Below are positions 51,211-60,025 of a DNA stretch of 64,000 nt, in pieces (position 1 is the first letter of the stretch; every line of letters starts with the position of its first letter). Under the pieces are notes generated by a model. It searched no databases. It saw only the letters and a list, made by a program, of their open reading frames with translations, and was not told the origin of the DNA. A program made the position numbers and the translations under genes. This DNA comes from Halobellus captivus. Lineage in GTDB: Archaea > Halobacteriota > Halobacteria > Halobacteriales > Haloferacaceae. The stretch covers positions 467,424 to 531,423 of the forward strand of contig NZ_VJXQ01000002.1 of assembly GCF_007655485.1 (NCBI RefSeq), read 5' to 3'.

Positions 51211-51867
51211 CTATAGGTTGGTGTCGGTGCTCGCGTCACCTCGTCGTTCCGCGGCGGGGCCAATATAAACCCCACTTTCGGTATCGTCGACGATAGTCGC
51301 ACCTGCACCCACAACAGTCTTCTGGGCGAGCGTAACCTCGTCGAGGATAGTCGAATTCACGCCGAGAAACGAGTTCGCTCCAATTTCGACATACCCCGAG
51401 ATAACTGCGTGCGAAGTTACGAAACAGTGGTCTCCGATGGTCGAGTGATGTCCAACGTGATTCCCGCTCCAGAGGATGACGTTGTCCCCGATCTCGACGA
51501 ATGGTTGAACCGTCTGATCCTCGAAGATGAAACAGTTCTCGCCAATTGTCATCTCGTCCCAGTGAGTGATTTCGGAGTTCACGTACGAGACGAGGTCGTA
51601 TCCCTTCGTATTCGCCTCATTGAATTTCTGTTCGCGCAGTTCGTTCAGTTCCCGGTACCCGACTGCCACAAACATATCGTACTCATCCGGCGGGTACTCG
51701 TCTGTCACGGACTCGAATGGTACCAGTGGTCGACCGTACGCAGTATCGGAGTCAACGTGTTCCTCGTCGACCGTGAACGCGACGATTTCGTAGTCAGAGT
51801 CGATATCGAAGTAGAAATCGACAAGTTGTGCGAAAGTCCCTGTTCCGAATACGACGATTTGTGTCAT
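51211..51867 (-). CDS. NeuD/PglD-like sugar O- or N-acetyltransferase
   Basis: A 218-residue protein. The N-terminal Rossmann-like sugar-binding domain opens VVFGTGTFAQLVDFYF. The C-terminal beta-helix has hexapeptide repeats around IGENCFIFEDQTVQPF and ILWSGNHVGHHSTIGDHCF, where the catalytic His lies. NeuD and PglD acetylate nucleotide-activated sugars. It is the second gene of a four-gene minus-strand operon. Confidence 0.85.
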   Translation of the reverse strand: MTQIVVFGTGTFAQLVDFYFDIDSDYEIVAFTVDEEHVDSDTAYGRPLVPFESVTDEYPPDEYDMFVAVGYRELNELREQKFNEANTKGYDLVSYVNSEITHWDEMTIGENCFIFEDQTVQPFVEIGDNVILWSGNHVGHHSTIGDHCFVTSHAVISGYVEIGANSFLGVNSTILDEVTLAQKTVVGAGATIVDDTESGVYIGPAAERRGDASTDTNL

Positions 51868-51921
51868 ACGCGCTGTAAACTCAGTGCGGACTTGTTTATC
51901 GGTTTCCCTCCGGGGTGGTAG

Positions 51922-53097
51922 TCACTCGACCATTCGGATGAGGCGGTCGTGGACCCGGTCTCTAACTGCCCCTACAGAGAACGTATCTTCGATGGTCCGC
52001 CGCCCCGCCCCCGCCAGCGATGCCTGCCACTCCGTGTTCTCGATGAGTTCGGAAAGCGTGTCGGCGAGCGTCGTTGCGTCTCGTGGGAGGACGATGCCGT
52101 TCTCGCGGTGCTCAATGACGTACTCAGTCGACGGGTTATCAAAGGACGCGTAGACCGCACCGGCGGCCATCGCTTCCTTCGCGACGGTCCCTAGTCCGCC
52201 TGTCCTCAGTCCAGTGTGCTGGAAGTTGAAGTAGACGTCCAAGCCAGCGAGGTATCGAGGTATCTCAACTTTCGGCACGAGGTCGAGGAGAGTAACAGTC
52301 TCCGTGAGTTCGTGTTCCTCAATTTTTCCTCGGATAACGGCCTCTGTCTCGCCCTCTTCTCGGTCGGGGTACAGGCCGCCGATGACGACGTGGAAGTCGT
52401 CTCTCTCCTGTTCGAGTTTCGAGACTGCGTCGAAGAACGCCGCGAAGTCATCATACAGCAAGTCCCCCCTGATTCGTCGGAATGACCCGAGAACCGTCAC
52501 GCTGTCGTCATCGATGTACTGTTTCGGTTCGGCGTCGGCGTAGTCCGACACATCGATGTGACCCCAATCGAAGTCCACGAGGTTGGCCGCCGGGACGCCG
52601 ATTTTACGGAAGTAGTCGTGTCCCGGCCGGGAAGTCCAGATTTCCGACGCATGCCGGGCCATCCGCTCGAACACTGGCCGGTACAGGAGGCGATACCGGA
52701 GACGCTTGAATGCACTGTCCGACCAGTAGATGTTCCCGCAGGCCTTGCTGACCTCGCCTCCCTGCGGCAGGAGGACCGTCGGGTTGAAGTCTATTCGGTA
52801 ACCGAGGAACCGAAGTTGTGACGCGCCGAGCGCCAGAACCACGTCCGGTTCGGCGCCGTCGAAGATACGTTCGTACGCCGCTCGCTGCAGGGGATTGTAC
52901 TCGCGCACCGCGGCGACAGAATCCGGAAACACAGTCGTGCAGTGGTAGATGTCTTCGTCGTCAATACTGGGGAGTGCGTGGTAGTTGTGCGCGTCCGTCA
53001 CGACAGAAACGTCGAACCGTTCGTCGCCGCCCAAAAGTTCCGCGAACTTCCATTGGTTCACGTGGTAGAGGTTACAGGCAACTGCAACTCGAATCAT
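51922..53097 (-). CDS. GT4-family glycosyltransferase
   Basis: A 391-residue GT-B enzyme. It starts MIRVAVACNLYHVNQWKFAELL, as family members do. The donor half has VLGSFRRIRGDLLYDD, VVIGGLYPDRE and GGLGTVAKEAMAAGAVYAS, with the usual ExxxxxxE-like acidic pair. The longer open frame upstream is rejected because the TATA-like box at 53121-53130 lies 24-33 nt ahead of this ATG. It starts the operon that continues through the NeuD-like, GH43-like and FemAB genes. Confidence 0.85.
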   Translation of the reverse strand: MIRVAVACNLYHVNQWKFAELLGGDERFDVSVVTDAHNYHALPSIDDEDIYHCTTVFPDSVAAVREYNPLQRAAYERIFDGAEPDVVLALGASQLRFLGYRIDFNPTVLLPQGGEVSKACGNIYWSDSAFKRLRYRLLYRPVFERMARHASEIWTSRPGHDYFRKIGVPAANLVDFDWGHIDVSDYADAEPKQYIDDDSVTVLGSFRRIRGDLLYDDFAAFFDAVSKLEQERDDFHVVIGGLYPDREEGETEAVIRGKIEEHELTETVTLLDLVPKVEIPRYLAGLDVYFNFQHTGLRTGGLGTVAKEAMAAGAVYASFDNPSTEYVIEHRENGIVLPRDATTLADTLSELIENTEWQASLAGAGRRTIEDTFSVGAVRDRVHDRLIRMVE

Positions 53098-53120
53098 AAT
53101 TGCGATGACTATCAGGAGCA

Positions 53121-53130
53121 GGATAAAGAA
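53121..53130 (-). promoter_or_regulatory. TATA-like box of the GT4-NeuD-GH43-FemAB operon
   Basis: On the minus strand the sequence reads TTCTTTATCC, 24-33 nt upstream of the ATG at 53097. It decides the start codon of the GT4 gene. Confidence 0.5.
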
Positions 53131-53235
53131 TCTTTTACCCCGTGGACGGCGAACCCGAGTCGTGATGGCGATGCCTTCGTTAAGATGTAAGTACTGGTCC
53201 GGCGAAGGCTGGACTCGAGACATCGTGGGATTCGA

Positions 53236-54132
53236 ATGAACTGGGTAACAAGGGTTTGGCGATCGAGTCGGTTGTTCGGGGACGACAAATCGAGTGAACC
53301 GCTCGCGTACCGTGTGTGGAAGCGGGCGTTGCAATCGGTGTCCTCGGGACGGCTGGACGCGGATTTGTTCGATAGAATCGAGGCGACGGACTGGGACTTG
53401 CTGGTAATCCTGGACGCGTGCCGATTCGATTCATTGTCTCGAATCGTTGACAATGCAGTCGTCGAACGTGCTCGGTCGCCGGCGAGTGCCACTCCGGAAT
53501 TTCTCCAACGAGCAAATAGCTGCGGGGTGTTCGACGGGGCAACGTACGTGAGCGCAAACCCACAGTCAGCGGTCCACGAACTGGAGAGCGTTGAGCACGT
53601 GGAAGTCTTCGATACGGACTGGGACGACACACTGTCGACGGTCCCTATGGAGGAAGTCCTGTCCGCGGCGACGGAGCGAGTTCGGGGGGGAAAGCGGACA
53701 GTTGCACACACGCTCCAACCGCACTACCCGCACGTATGCCGGGTCGGCGACTTGGTGGTCCCCGTTCCAGGTGGCTTTCATCCGCTAGAAGAACCCGAAC
53801 TGGAAGGCGTGACCCAGCCACAACTGTTCCTGACGAGTACAGGATACCCCCTCACCCGGTTCAAGCGCTCGTACGAGGTATGTCTAAAGTACGCTTGGGC
53901 GGAGACGAAGCAAGTGGTAGACGAGCTTGTGGCGGACGGCTACACGGTCGCGGTGACAGCGGATCACGGTGAACTGTTCGGCGAGTATGGTCTTGTCGAA
54001 CACCCGAGTGAGGTTCGTGTCCCACCATTGGTAGACGTGCCGTGGGTTGTGTTCAATCCACTGGAGAAACGGGCGGGTGACGGGGCACGGGAGGTTAAAG
54101 ATCAACTGCGCGCACTCGGATATGCTGACTAG
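53236..54132 (+). CDS. Small alkaline phosphatase/sulfatase-fold protein (DACRFD type)
   Basis: A 298-residue protein of the alkaline phosphatase superfamily. The metal-site strand reads LLVILDACRFDSLSRI, and the second metal motif is VTADHGELFGEYGL. No Cys-x-Pro-x-Arg sulfatase motif is present, so a formylglycine is not expected. There is no signal peptide, so it is probably cytoplasmic or loosely membrane associated. A paralogue is at 60026. The family occurs in glycan loci of archaea and bacteria and may be a phospho- or sulfo-transferase. Confidence 0.75.
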   Translation: MNWVTRVWRSSRLFGDDKSSEPLAYRVWKRALQSVSSGRLDADLFDRIEATDWDLLVILDACRFDSLSRIVDNAVVERARSPASATPEFLQRANSCGVFDGATYVSANPQSAVHELESVEHVEVFDTDWDDTLSTVPMEEVLSAATERVRGGKRTVAHTLQPHYPHVCRVGDLVVPVPGGFHPLEEPELEGVTQPQLFLTSTGYPLTRFKRSYEVCLKYAWAETKQVVDELVADGYTVAVTADHGELFGEYGLVEHPSEVRVPPLVDVPWVVFNPLEKRAGDGAREVKDQLRALGYAD

Positions 54133-54189
54133 CCGCGTGGGAGGGAGAACGAACTGCTTTACCCAGTGGGTTCGTTAGGTGTCGTCGAG

Positions 54190-56028
54190 ATGTGTGGAAT
54201 AGGTGGGAAGATTTCGTTCGCGGCGTCTCCATCCGTGGATATCGCCGAGGCGATGAACTCCTGTATGCGACACCGCGGGCCTGATGCTGGCGGCGTGTAC
54301 ACGTCAAAAAACGCGGTTCTCGCCCATAGACGTCTTTCAATTCTTGACCTGAGTGATGCGGGTCGGCAGCCGATGGCGAACGATGATGAGTCGGTGTGGA
54401 TCGTGTTCAACGGCGAGATATACAACTATCAGGAACTCCGGGAGCGTCTCGACGGGTACTCGTTCCGCTCAGAGACCGACACAGAGGTCTTGTTACACCT
54501 CTACGAGGAGTATGGGGTCGATTGCTTGTCGATGCTGCGCGGAATGTTCGCGTTCGGCATCTGGGACGAACGGAGGGATCGGTTGTTTCTCGCACGGGAC
54601 CGCCTCGGTCAGAAGCCTCTGTTCTATCATAGATTCGAAGACGGCGTCACGTTCGGATCGACAGTGCGAACGGTCCTGGCAGACGACAGCGTGGAGGCCG
54701 CGCCCGACTACCGCGCGCTCCGGGAATACTTCACGTACCAATACGTGCCGTCGCCGCGAACTGGATTCGAGGAGATTCGCCGCGTGAACCCCGCGGAGTA
54801 CGTTGTGGTAGACGAATCGGGAATGACGCGCCGCAAGTACTGGGACGTATCACATACGAATCAGTCCAGTGCGTCGGTCGGTGAACTCTCTCGGGGACTC
54901 CGAGAGAAGTTCCGGGAGTCGACCCGACTCCGGATGCGGAGCGACGTTCCGGTCGGTGTGTTCCTCTCCGGCGGCATCGATTCTACGATAGTGACGGGCG
55001 TGATGTCCGAGCTCGCAGAGGAACCGGTGAATACGTACTCCATCGGATTCGAGGAGTACGACGAACTCGAATTCGCACGCCCCGTCGCTGACGAGTACGG
55101 GACGAACCACCACGAGCACATCGTGACTCCCGACGCACTCGACGCCCTCCCGGACATCGTTCGTCACAACGAGATGCCGTTCGGTGATCCCTCTGCCCTT
55201 CCGACGTACTACGTATCGCAGGCGGCTGCGGAGGATATCACCGTCGCTGTCGGCGGGGACGCGGGCGACGAGAACTTCGCGGGGTACGACCGCTACACGT
55301 ACTACAAACTTACGAACACCGTTCATAGACTCCCAGCCATCGTTCGGGGCGCGTTACGGACGGCGGCCGCGGCGACGATTGGTCCGATTCGGGAACCCGC
55401 ACGTCGCGGCATTCGGCTCCTCGACAACGCGGCCGGTGACGATGTCGAGCGCTACGCACCGTACGTCTGCCATATGACCAGGAACGACGTCGAGTCGTTC
55501 TGGACGGGGCCGCAGTCCGGAGAGGAACTGGAGGCACTCCGGGCCGCGTTTGAGCGGGCCGATGGCCCCACCTTGCTCGACGACGCGATGCAGGTGGACC
55601 TCCGAACGTACCTGCCGGACGACCTGCTCGTGAAGGTGGACCGCGAAAGTATGGCGCACTCTCTCGAGGTTCGGTCACCGTTCCTCGACCATAAACTGGT
55701 CGAGTTCGCGGCGACGATTCCGTCGAAGTATAAGTGGCGCCGCGGCGAGAAGAAATGGTTGCTGAAACGCGCGTTCAAGCAATACCTCCCCGATCCGGTC
55801 GCGACCCGGTCGAAACAAGGATTCAGTGTCCCAGTGAACGAGTGGTTCAGGGGTGAACTCCGGGAGTACGCGCGAGACTCGCTAGAGCGTCTCGGTGCCC
55901 GACAGAACTTCGACGAACGCGGGCTACAATCCCTCCTGGCGGAGCATACGTCTGGTGCCAACCACGGATTCAAATTGTGGGACCTTGTAGTACTCGAACA
56001 GTGGTTCGAGGAGTTCATCGATGACTGA
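54190..56028 (+). CDS. asnB: Asparagine synthase-type amidotransferase
   Basis: A 612-residue enzyme with Cys2 (MCGIGGKISFAAS), the glutaminase segment IVFNGEIYNYQELR, and the ATP loop FLSGGIDSTIVTG. The C-terminal RSPFLDHKLVEF and SKQGFSVPVNEWF are family marks. Its length is normal, unlike the paralogue at 43249, which carries an insertion. In sugar loci such enzymes can amidate the carboxyl group of uronic acids. The next gene, a glycosyltransferase, overlaps it by eight bases. A housekeeping role in asparagine synthesis is the other possibility. Confidence 0.88.
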   Translation: MCGIGGKISFAASPSVDIAEAMNSCMRHRGPDAGGVYTSKNAVLAHRRLSILDLSDAGRQPMANDDESVWIVFNGEIYNYQELRERLDGYSFRSETDTEVLLHLYEEYGVDCLSMLRGMFAFGIWDERRDRLFLARDRLGQKPLFYHRFEDGVTFGSTVRTVLADDSVEAAPDYRALREYFTYQYVPSPRTGFEEIRRVNPAEYVVVDESGMTRRKYWDVSHTNQSSASVGELSRGLREKFRESTRLRMRSDVPVGVFLSGGIDSTIVTGVMSELAEEPVNTYSIGFEEYDELEFARPVADEYGTNHHEHIVTPDALDALPDIVRHNEMPFGDPSALPTYYVSQAAAEDITVAVGGDAGDENFAGYDRYTYYKLTNTVHRLPAIVRGALRTAAAATIGPIREPARRGIRLLDNAAGDDVERYAPYVCHMTRNDVESFWTGPQSGEELEALRAAFERADGPTLLDDAMQVDLRTYLPDDLLVKVDRESMAHSLEVRSPFLDHKLVEFAATIPSKYKWRRGEKKWLLKRAFKQYLPDPVATRSKQGFSVPVNEWFRGELREYARDSLERLGARQNFDERGLQSLLAEHTSGANHGFKLWDLVVLEQWFEEFIDD

Positions 56029-57100
56029 CTCCACGCACGTCGCTATCCTCGTGAAGGAGTTCCCCCCGGACATCATCGGCGGTACGGAAACCCAGACGAT
56101 GCGGATGGCACAGGAACTGCAGCGCCAAGACGGCGTCGACGTCACTGTGTATACGAAACAGTACGACGGACCAGAACCCCACGACCCAACGTATGACCTG
56201 GTTCGCGTTCCGAATATCCGCCATAACGACTTCGTGAGCACGCTCACGTTTCTCCTCGTCGCGCTTGTGTATCTCCTGCGGGACGCACGCCGCATCGACG
56301 TCCTGCAGTGTATGATGGTATACCCGTGTGGTTACCTTGGTTACCTTGTGAACAGGATTCGAAACATCCCCTACTTCGCCTGGATTCGGGGCGGTGACTA
56401 CTACTTTATGAAGGAAAACCCAGTAAAACGCCGCCTTATCAAGACCGTTCTGGACGGTACGCTTGTCCTCGTCCAGACTGAACAAGTCAGAAAGGATGTC
56501 CTACGCGAGTTCCCCGACGCGAACCTTGAAGTTCTAGGGAACGGTGTCGACATCCCAGTGGAGACTGAGGACGGTGACGCGGTGGTGTTTGTCGGTCGCC
56601 TGAAAGAACAGAAGGGCGTACACGTGCTCATCCGGGCTATGGCCGAGGTGGATCGCAGACTCCTCGTCGTCGGAGACGGCCCCGAGCGGGAAAAATTGGA
56701 AGCCCTCGCGGACGGACTTGGCGTCGATGCGAGGTTCGTCGGTGAAGTTCCCCCTGACGAAGTCACGAAGTACCTCGTACAGGGCGCAATATTTGTCCTC
56801 CCGTCTGTCCGAGGGGAAGGATTGCCGAATGCGCTCTTGGAAGCGATGGCTGCGGGACTCCCGGTCGTCGCGACAGACACAGGCGGCGTCGCGGATACGA
56901 TTCGGGAGGGAGACACCGGTTTCCTCGTCTCTCCGGGAGACGAAGTGGCGCTCAGAGACCGCCTCGAAACGCTATTGCGGGACGACACACGTCGCGGGCG
57001 TATGGGCGTGGCGGCGCGAGAGTACGTTATAGAGCACCGGGCTTGGGACGCGCTGACGGACACGCTAGTCCATATCTACGAGCAGATTCGGAGCCAATGA
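56021..57100 (+). CDS. GT4-family glycosyltransferase
   Basis: A 359-residue GT-B enzyme. It starts with VAILVKEFPPDIIGGTETQT, has a hydrophobic FLLVALVYLL segment, and in the donor half FVGRLKEQKGVHVLI, VVGDGPEREKLEAL and EGLPNALLEAMAAGLPVVAT. The start codon overlaps the asparagine synthase-like gene by eight bases. It likely adds a hexose to the lipid-linked glycan. Confidence 0.92.
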   Translation: MTDSTHVAILVKEFPPDIIGGTETQTMRMAQELQRQDGVDVTVYTKQYDGPEPHDPTYDLVRVPNIRHNDFVSTLTFLLVALVYLLRDARRIDVLQCMMVYPCGYLGYLVNRIRNIPYFAWIRGGDYYFMKENPVKRRLIKTVLDGTLVLVQTEQVRKDVLREFPDANLEVLGNGVDIPVETEDGDAVVFVGRLKEQKGVHVLIRAMAEVDRRLLVVGDGPEREKLEALADGLGVDARFVGEVPPDEVTKYLVQGAIFVLPSVRGEGLPNALLEAMAAGLPVVATDTGGVADTIREGDTGFLVSPGDEVALRDRLETLLRDDTRRGRMGVAAREYVIEHRAWDALTDTLVHIYEQIRSQ

Positions 57101-57171
57101 CGGCCGGGACCCCCACTGTAATTGCAGTATCAAGGGTTAAATGCGGGCGTTACATTTCGTCGGGTACGTAG

Positions 57172-58569
57172 ATGGCTCCGGCAAACAATATTGTTTGGAT
57201 AACTCTCGATAGCGTCCGAGCCGACCATACGTCACTTGCAGGCTACGAACGGAGCACCACCCCTGAGTTGGTCCGCATTGCGGGCGACGCGGGTGGAGCG
57301 TGGTTCGAGAATGCGTTCTCCTCCAGCATCGCGACACCTATCTCGTCCGGGTCGATTCTCACCGGCACCCATCCGTTCCGTCACGGCCTCCGTATCTCGA
57401 ACGACTATCTCCCCGAGGAACTCGATACGCTCCCGATGCTTCTTGGCGACGCGGGCTACCGGACTGCCGGGATCTCCACTAATTCCTTCTTCAGTAGCGG
57501 TACCGGTCTGAACCGCGGATTCGACCAGTTCAAACTCCTCACGGGATCGACGTTCTTCGACGAGGTACCCTGGTCGACGATCGCGAAGTACGCCGCGAAC
57601 ATCCGCCGCCACTCCGCGGGGTTCACGGCGGATACGACGAAGCACGCGACGCCGTTCGTGATGAATGACATCCTAAAGCAGTGGATTCCCGAACTCGTTG
57701 CGGACGACCGCCCGTTCTTCCTGTACGCGCACTACAACCAGACGCACCGCCCGTACTACCCACCGCTCCCGTATCGGGATCGATATACCGACGACATCTC
57801 GGTGGTACCGACGGAGGCGGCGCAAATATCTCTCGACGTCCACCACCACGCCCACGAGTATATCGCCCACGAGAATCCCTTGTCGCAGACGGAACTCGAC
57901 GCACTCGTCGCGATGTACGACGCTGAAATCGCTTACACAGACAAGATGGTCGGTCGGCTCTTCGATTACGTGCAGTCGCTTGACTCGGACACCGTCTTCA
58001 TCGTCACCGCGGACCACGGCGAGCTACTCGGCGAGTCTGGGTTGTTCTCGCACACGTACGTGCTGCGGGACGAGCTGACGAACGTCCCTCTTGTCACGTA
58101 TGGCCTCGACCTCGGTGCGTCAGGGGACGACTTCGTCCAGCACGTCGACCTCACGCGGACGCTCGTGGAGATGGCGGGCGGCCGGTCGGACCAACTCCAG
58201 GGCCTCGACCTCCGGGACGAAACACGGGAGACAGTCATCACACAACGCGCGAAGAACTCTCTCAACCATCTCGTGGAGTACAACCCGGACTTCGACCCGG
58301 ACTGGTTCATTCCGGGTGAGCTAACTGCGTTCCGTGACCACGAATTCAAGTACGTTCGTGGGAAAACTACCGAAGACGCCGTATTGTACCGCCTCCCCAA
58401 CGAGTCGACAGACGTGGCAGCGGGGAACCTCGAGGTCAAGCGCTGCTTCGAGGATGCGGTCACGGAATGGCTGGCATCGCCACAGGCGGAACCAATCAAG
58501 GCAGAAACCGTTGATCGGTTGACCAGTGAGATGAAACAGCAACTCCGCGATCTCGGCTACCGGGAATGA
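57172..58569 (+). CDS. Sulfatase-fold hydrolase or transferase lacking the formylglycine motif
   Basis: A 465-residue alkaline phosphatase-superfamily protein. The first metal site is VWITLDSVRADHTSLAGY, with Asp13. Where sulfatases have CxPSR it reads IATPISSGSILTG, so the usual formylglycine Cys is absent. The second metal site is VTADHGELLGESGLFSH. It has no signal peptide. Phosphoglycerol- or sulfate-transfer chemistry, or phosphonate hydrolysis, is more likely than classic sulfate ester hydrolysis. It is followed after one base by a flippase gene. Confidence 0.82.
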   Translation: MAPANNIVWITLDSVRADHTSLAGYERSTTPELVRIAGDAGGAWFENAFSSSIATPISSGSILTGTHPFRHGLRISNDYLPEELDTLPMLLGDAGYRTAGISTNSFFSSGTGLNRGFDQFKLLTGSTFFDEVPWSTIAKYAANIRRHSAGFTADTTKHATPFVMNDILKQWIPELVADDRPFFLYAHYNQTHRPYYPPLPYRDRYTDDISVVPTEAAQISLDVHHHAHEYIAHENPLSQTELDALVAMYDAEIAYTDKMVGRLFDYVQSLDSDTVFIVTADHGELLGESGLFSHTYVLRDELTNVPLVTYGLDLGASGDDFVQHVDLTRTLVEMAGGRSDQLQGLDLRDETRETVITQRAKNSLNHLVEYNPDFDPDWFIPGELTAFRDHEFKYVRGKTTEDAVLYRLPNESTDVAAGNLEVKRCFEDAVTEWLASPQAEPIKAETVDRLTSEMKQQLRDLGYRE

Positions 58570-58570
58570 G

Positions 58571-60019
58571 ATGAGCAGGCTCGGAAGGACAGCCTTCGTT
58601 CACTTCGTTGCGCAGTCCGTGATGTCCGCTGCGGGATTCGCGGGAACGTTCGCCATCGCGAGACTGCTCGGCCCCGGACCCTTGGGTTCGTACACCGTGG
58701 CGTTGGCGCTCGCGATGCTCTGGTTCACACTCCCAGTGAACGCAATCTGCTCGGCACTCACGAAACGGGTGAGCGAACAGACATCCCCCGGCGAGTACCT
58801 CGGCGCTGCAGTGACGTGGAATACCGGGTTCATCGTATTTGTCGGCGCGACAGTGTACGTCGCGGGCACGTTCCTTCCGGCCATCGTTGACCCGGACGCG
58901 AACGAGTTCGTCCGTATCCTGACGTCCCACACCGAACTCGTCGTCCTGTTGTTCGTCAGTAGCGTGGTGTACAAGACGATCACGTCCACGCTAAATGGGG
59001 AGAAGCGTGTCGGTGAGATGGGGGTGTTGAGTGCAGTAGAGCGGGTCAGCCGAGTCATCTTGCAGATTGGTCTCGTCGTCGCCGGGTACGCGATCGGCGG
59101 CCTCATCTTCGCGACAGCGGTTACGCTCCTCCTCACAGCACTCGCAGGCGCCGCGCTCGTCAATACCAGTCTCCGCCTGCCGACCTGGGACCACGTCACG
59201 AGCATCAAGGATTACGCGAAGTATGCCTGGCTGGGCACCTTGAAATCGCGGGCGTTTGGGTGGATGGACACCATCGTGATGTCGTTTTTTATCGGGAGCA
59301 CGCTCATCGGCATCTACGAGGCGGCGTGGGGTATCGCGTCTCTCCTCGGCGTCGTCAGCCTATCTGTCCGCACGACGCTGTTCCCCGAAATCAGCGAACT
59401 CCAGTCGAAGCAGGATACGAGCGCCGTCAAGCACCTGCTTGAGGAGGGAATCGTCTACAACGGGATTTTCGCCATCCCCGGCCTCGTCGGCGCGTGCATC
59501 ATCGGCCCCCGCATCCTCCGAATCTATGGTCCCGAGTTCCCACAGGGCAGCACAATTCTTGTCCTCCTGGTCGGCGCGTACACCATCAATGTGTACGGCG
59601 ATCAGTTTTCGAGCACGCTCGGCGCTGTTGACCGACCGGATATCGGCTTCCGCCTCAACGCTGTCTTCGTCGTCTCGAACCTTGTGTTGAACCTGGCTCT
59701 CGTCCCTCTGTTCGGGTGGTTCGGCGCTGCCATCGCCACACTCACCTCGGCAGTGGTCTGGGTCGTCGCTGGCTACTGGGCGATTCGGGCGGTCGTCGGC
59801 ACGTTCGAGATCCCGTGGCGGTCCCTCCTTGCACAGGTGCTCGCAGCACTCGGAATGGGGGGTACTGTGGCAATCGCCGAATCCTTCGTCTCTCCGGGAG
59901 TGTGGGTGACAGTGGAACTAGTCGGGTTCGGTGCGGTAACCTACACCGCCTTCCTAATCGCCCTCTCGCGGCGCGCGCGAGACAAGGCACGGATGCTCCT
60001 CGGCGAGCTCGTTCCGTGA
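58571..60019 (+). CDS. Oligosaccharide flippase (MATE/MOP superfamily, Wzx-like)
   Basis: A 482-residue membrane protein with about 12-14 helices. The opening GRTAFVHFVAQSVMSAAGFAG and the LPVNAICSALTKRVSE region resemble the other flippase at 31049, and AWLGTLKSRAFGWMDTIVMS is typical of the family. It moves lipid-linked glycans across the membrane. It closes the five-gene plus-strand operon that starts with the small alkaline phosphatase-fold gene. Two flippases in one locus suggest two different glycans. Confidence 0.88.
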   Translation: MSRLGRTAFVHFVAQSVMSAAGFAGTFAIARLLGPGPLGSYTVALALAMLWFTLPVNAICSALTKRVSEQTSPGEYLGAAVTWNTGFIVFVGATVYVAGTFLPAIVDPDANEFVRILTSHTELVVLLFVSSVVYKTITSTLNGEKRVGEMGVLSAVERVSRVILQIGLVVAGYAIGGLIFATAVTLLLTALAGAALVNTSLRLPTWDHVTSIKDYAKYAWLGTLKSRAFGWMDTIVMSFFIGSTLIGIYEAAWGIASLLGVVSLSVRTTLFPEISELQSKQDTSAVKHLLEEGIVYNGIFAIPGLVGACIIGPRILRIYGPEFPQGSTILVLLVGAYTINVYGDQFSSTLGAVDRPDIGFRLNAVFVVSNLVLNLALVPLFGWFGAAIATLTSAVVWVVAGYWAIRAVVGTFEIPWRSLLAQVLAALGMGGTVAIAESFVSPGVWVTVELVGFGAVTYTAFLIALSRRARDKARMLLGELVP

Positions 60020-60025
60020 CTTGCC

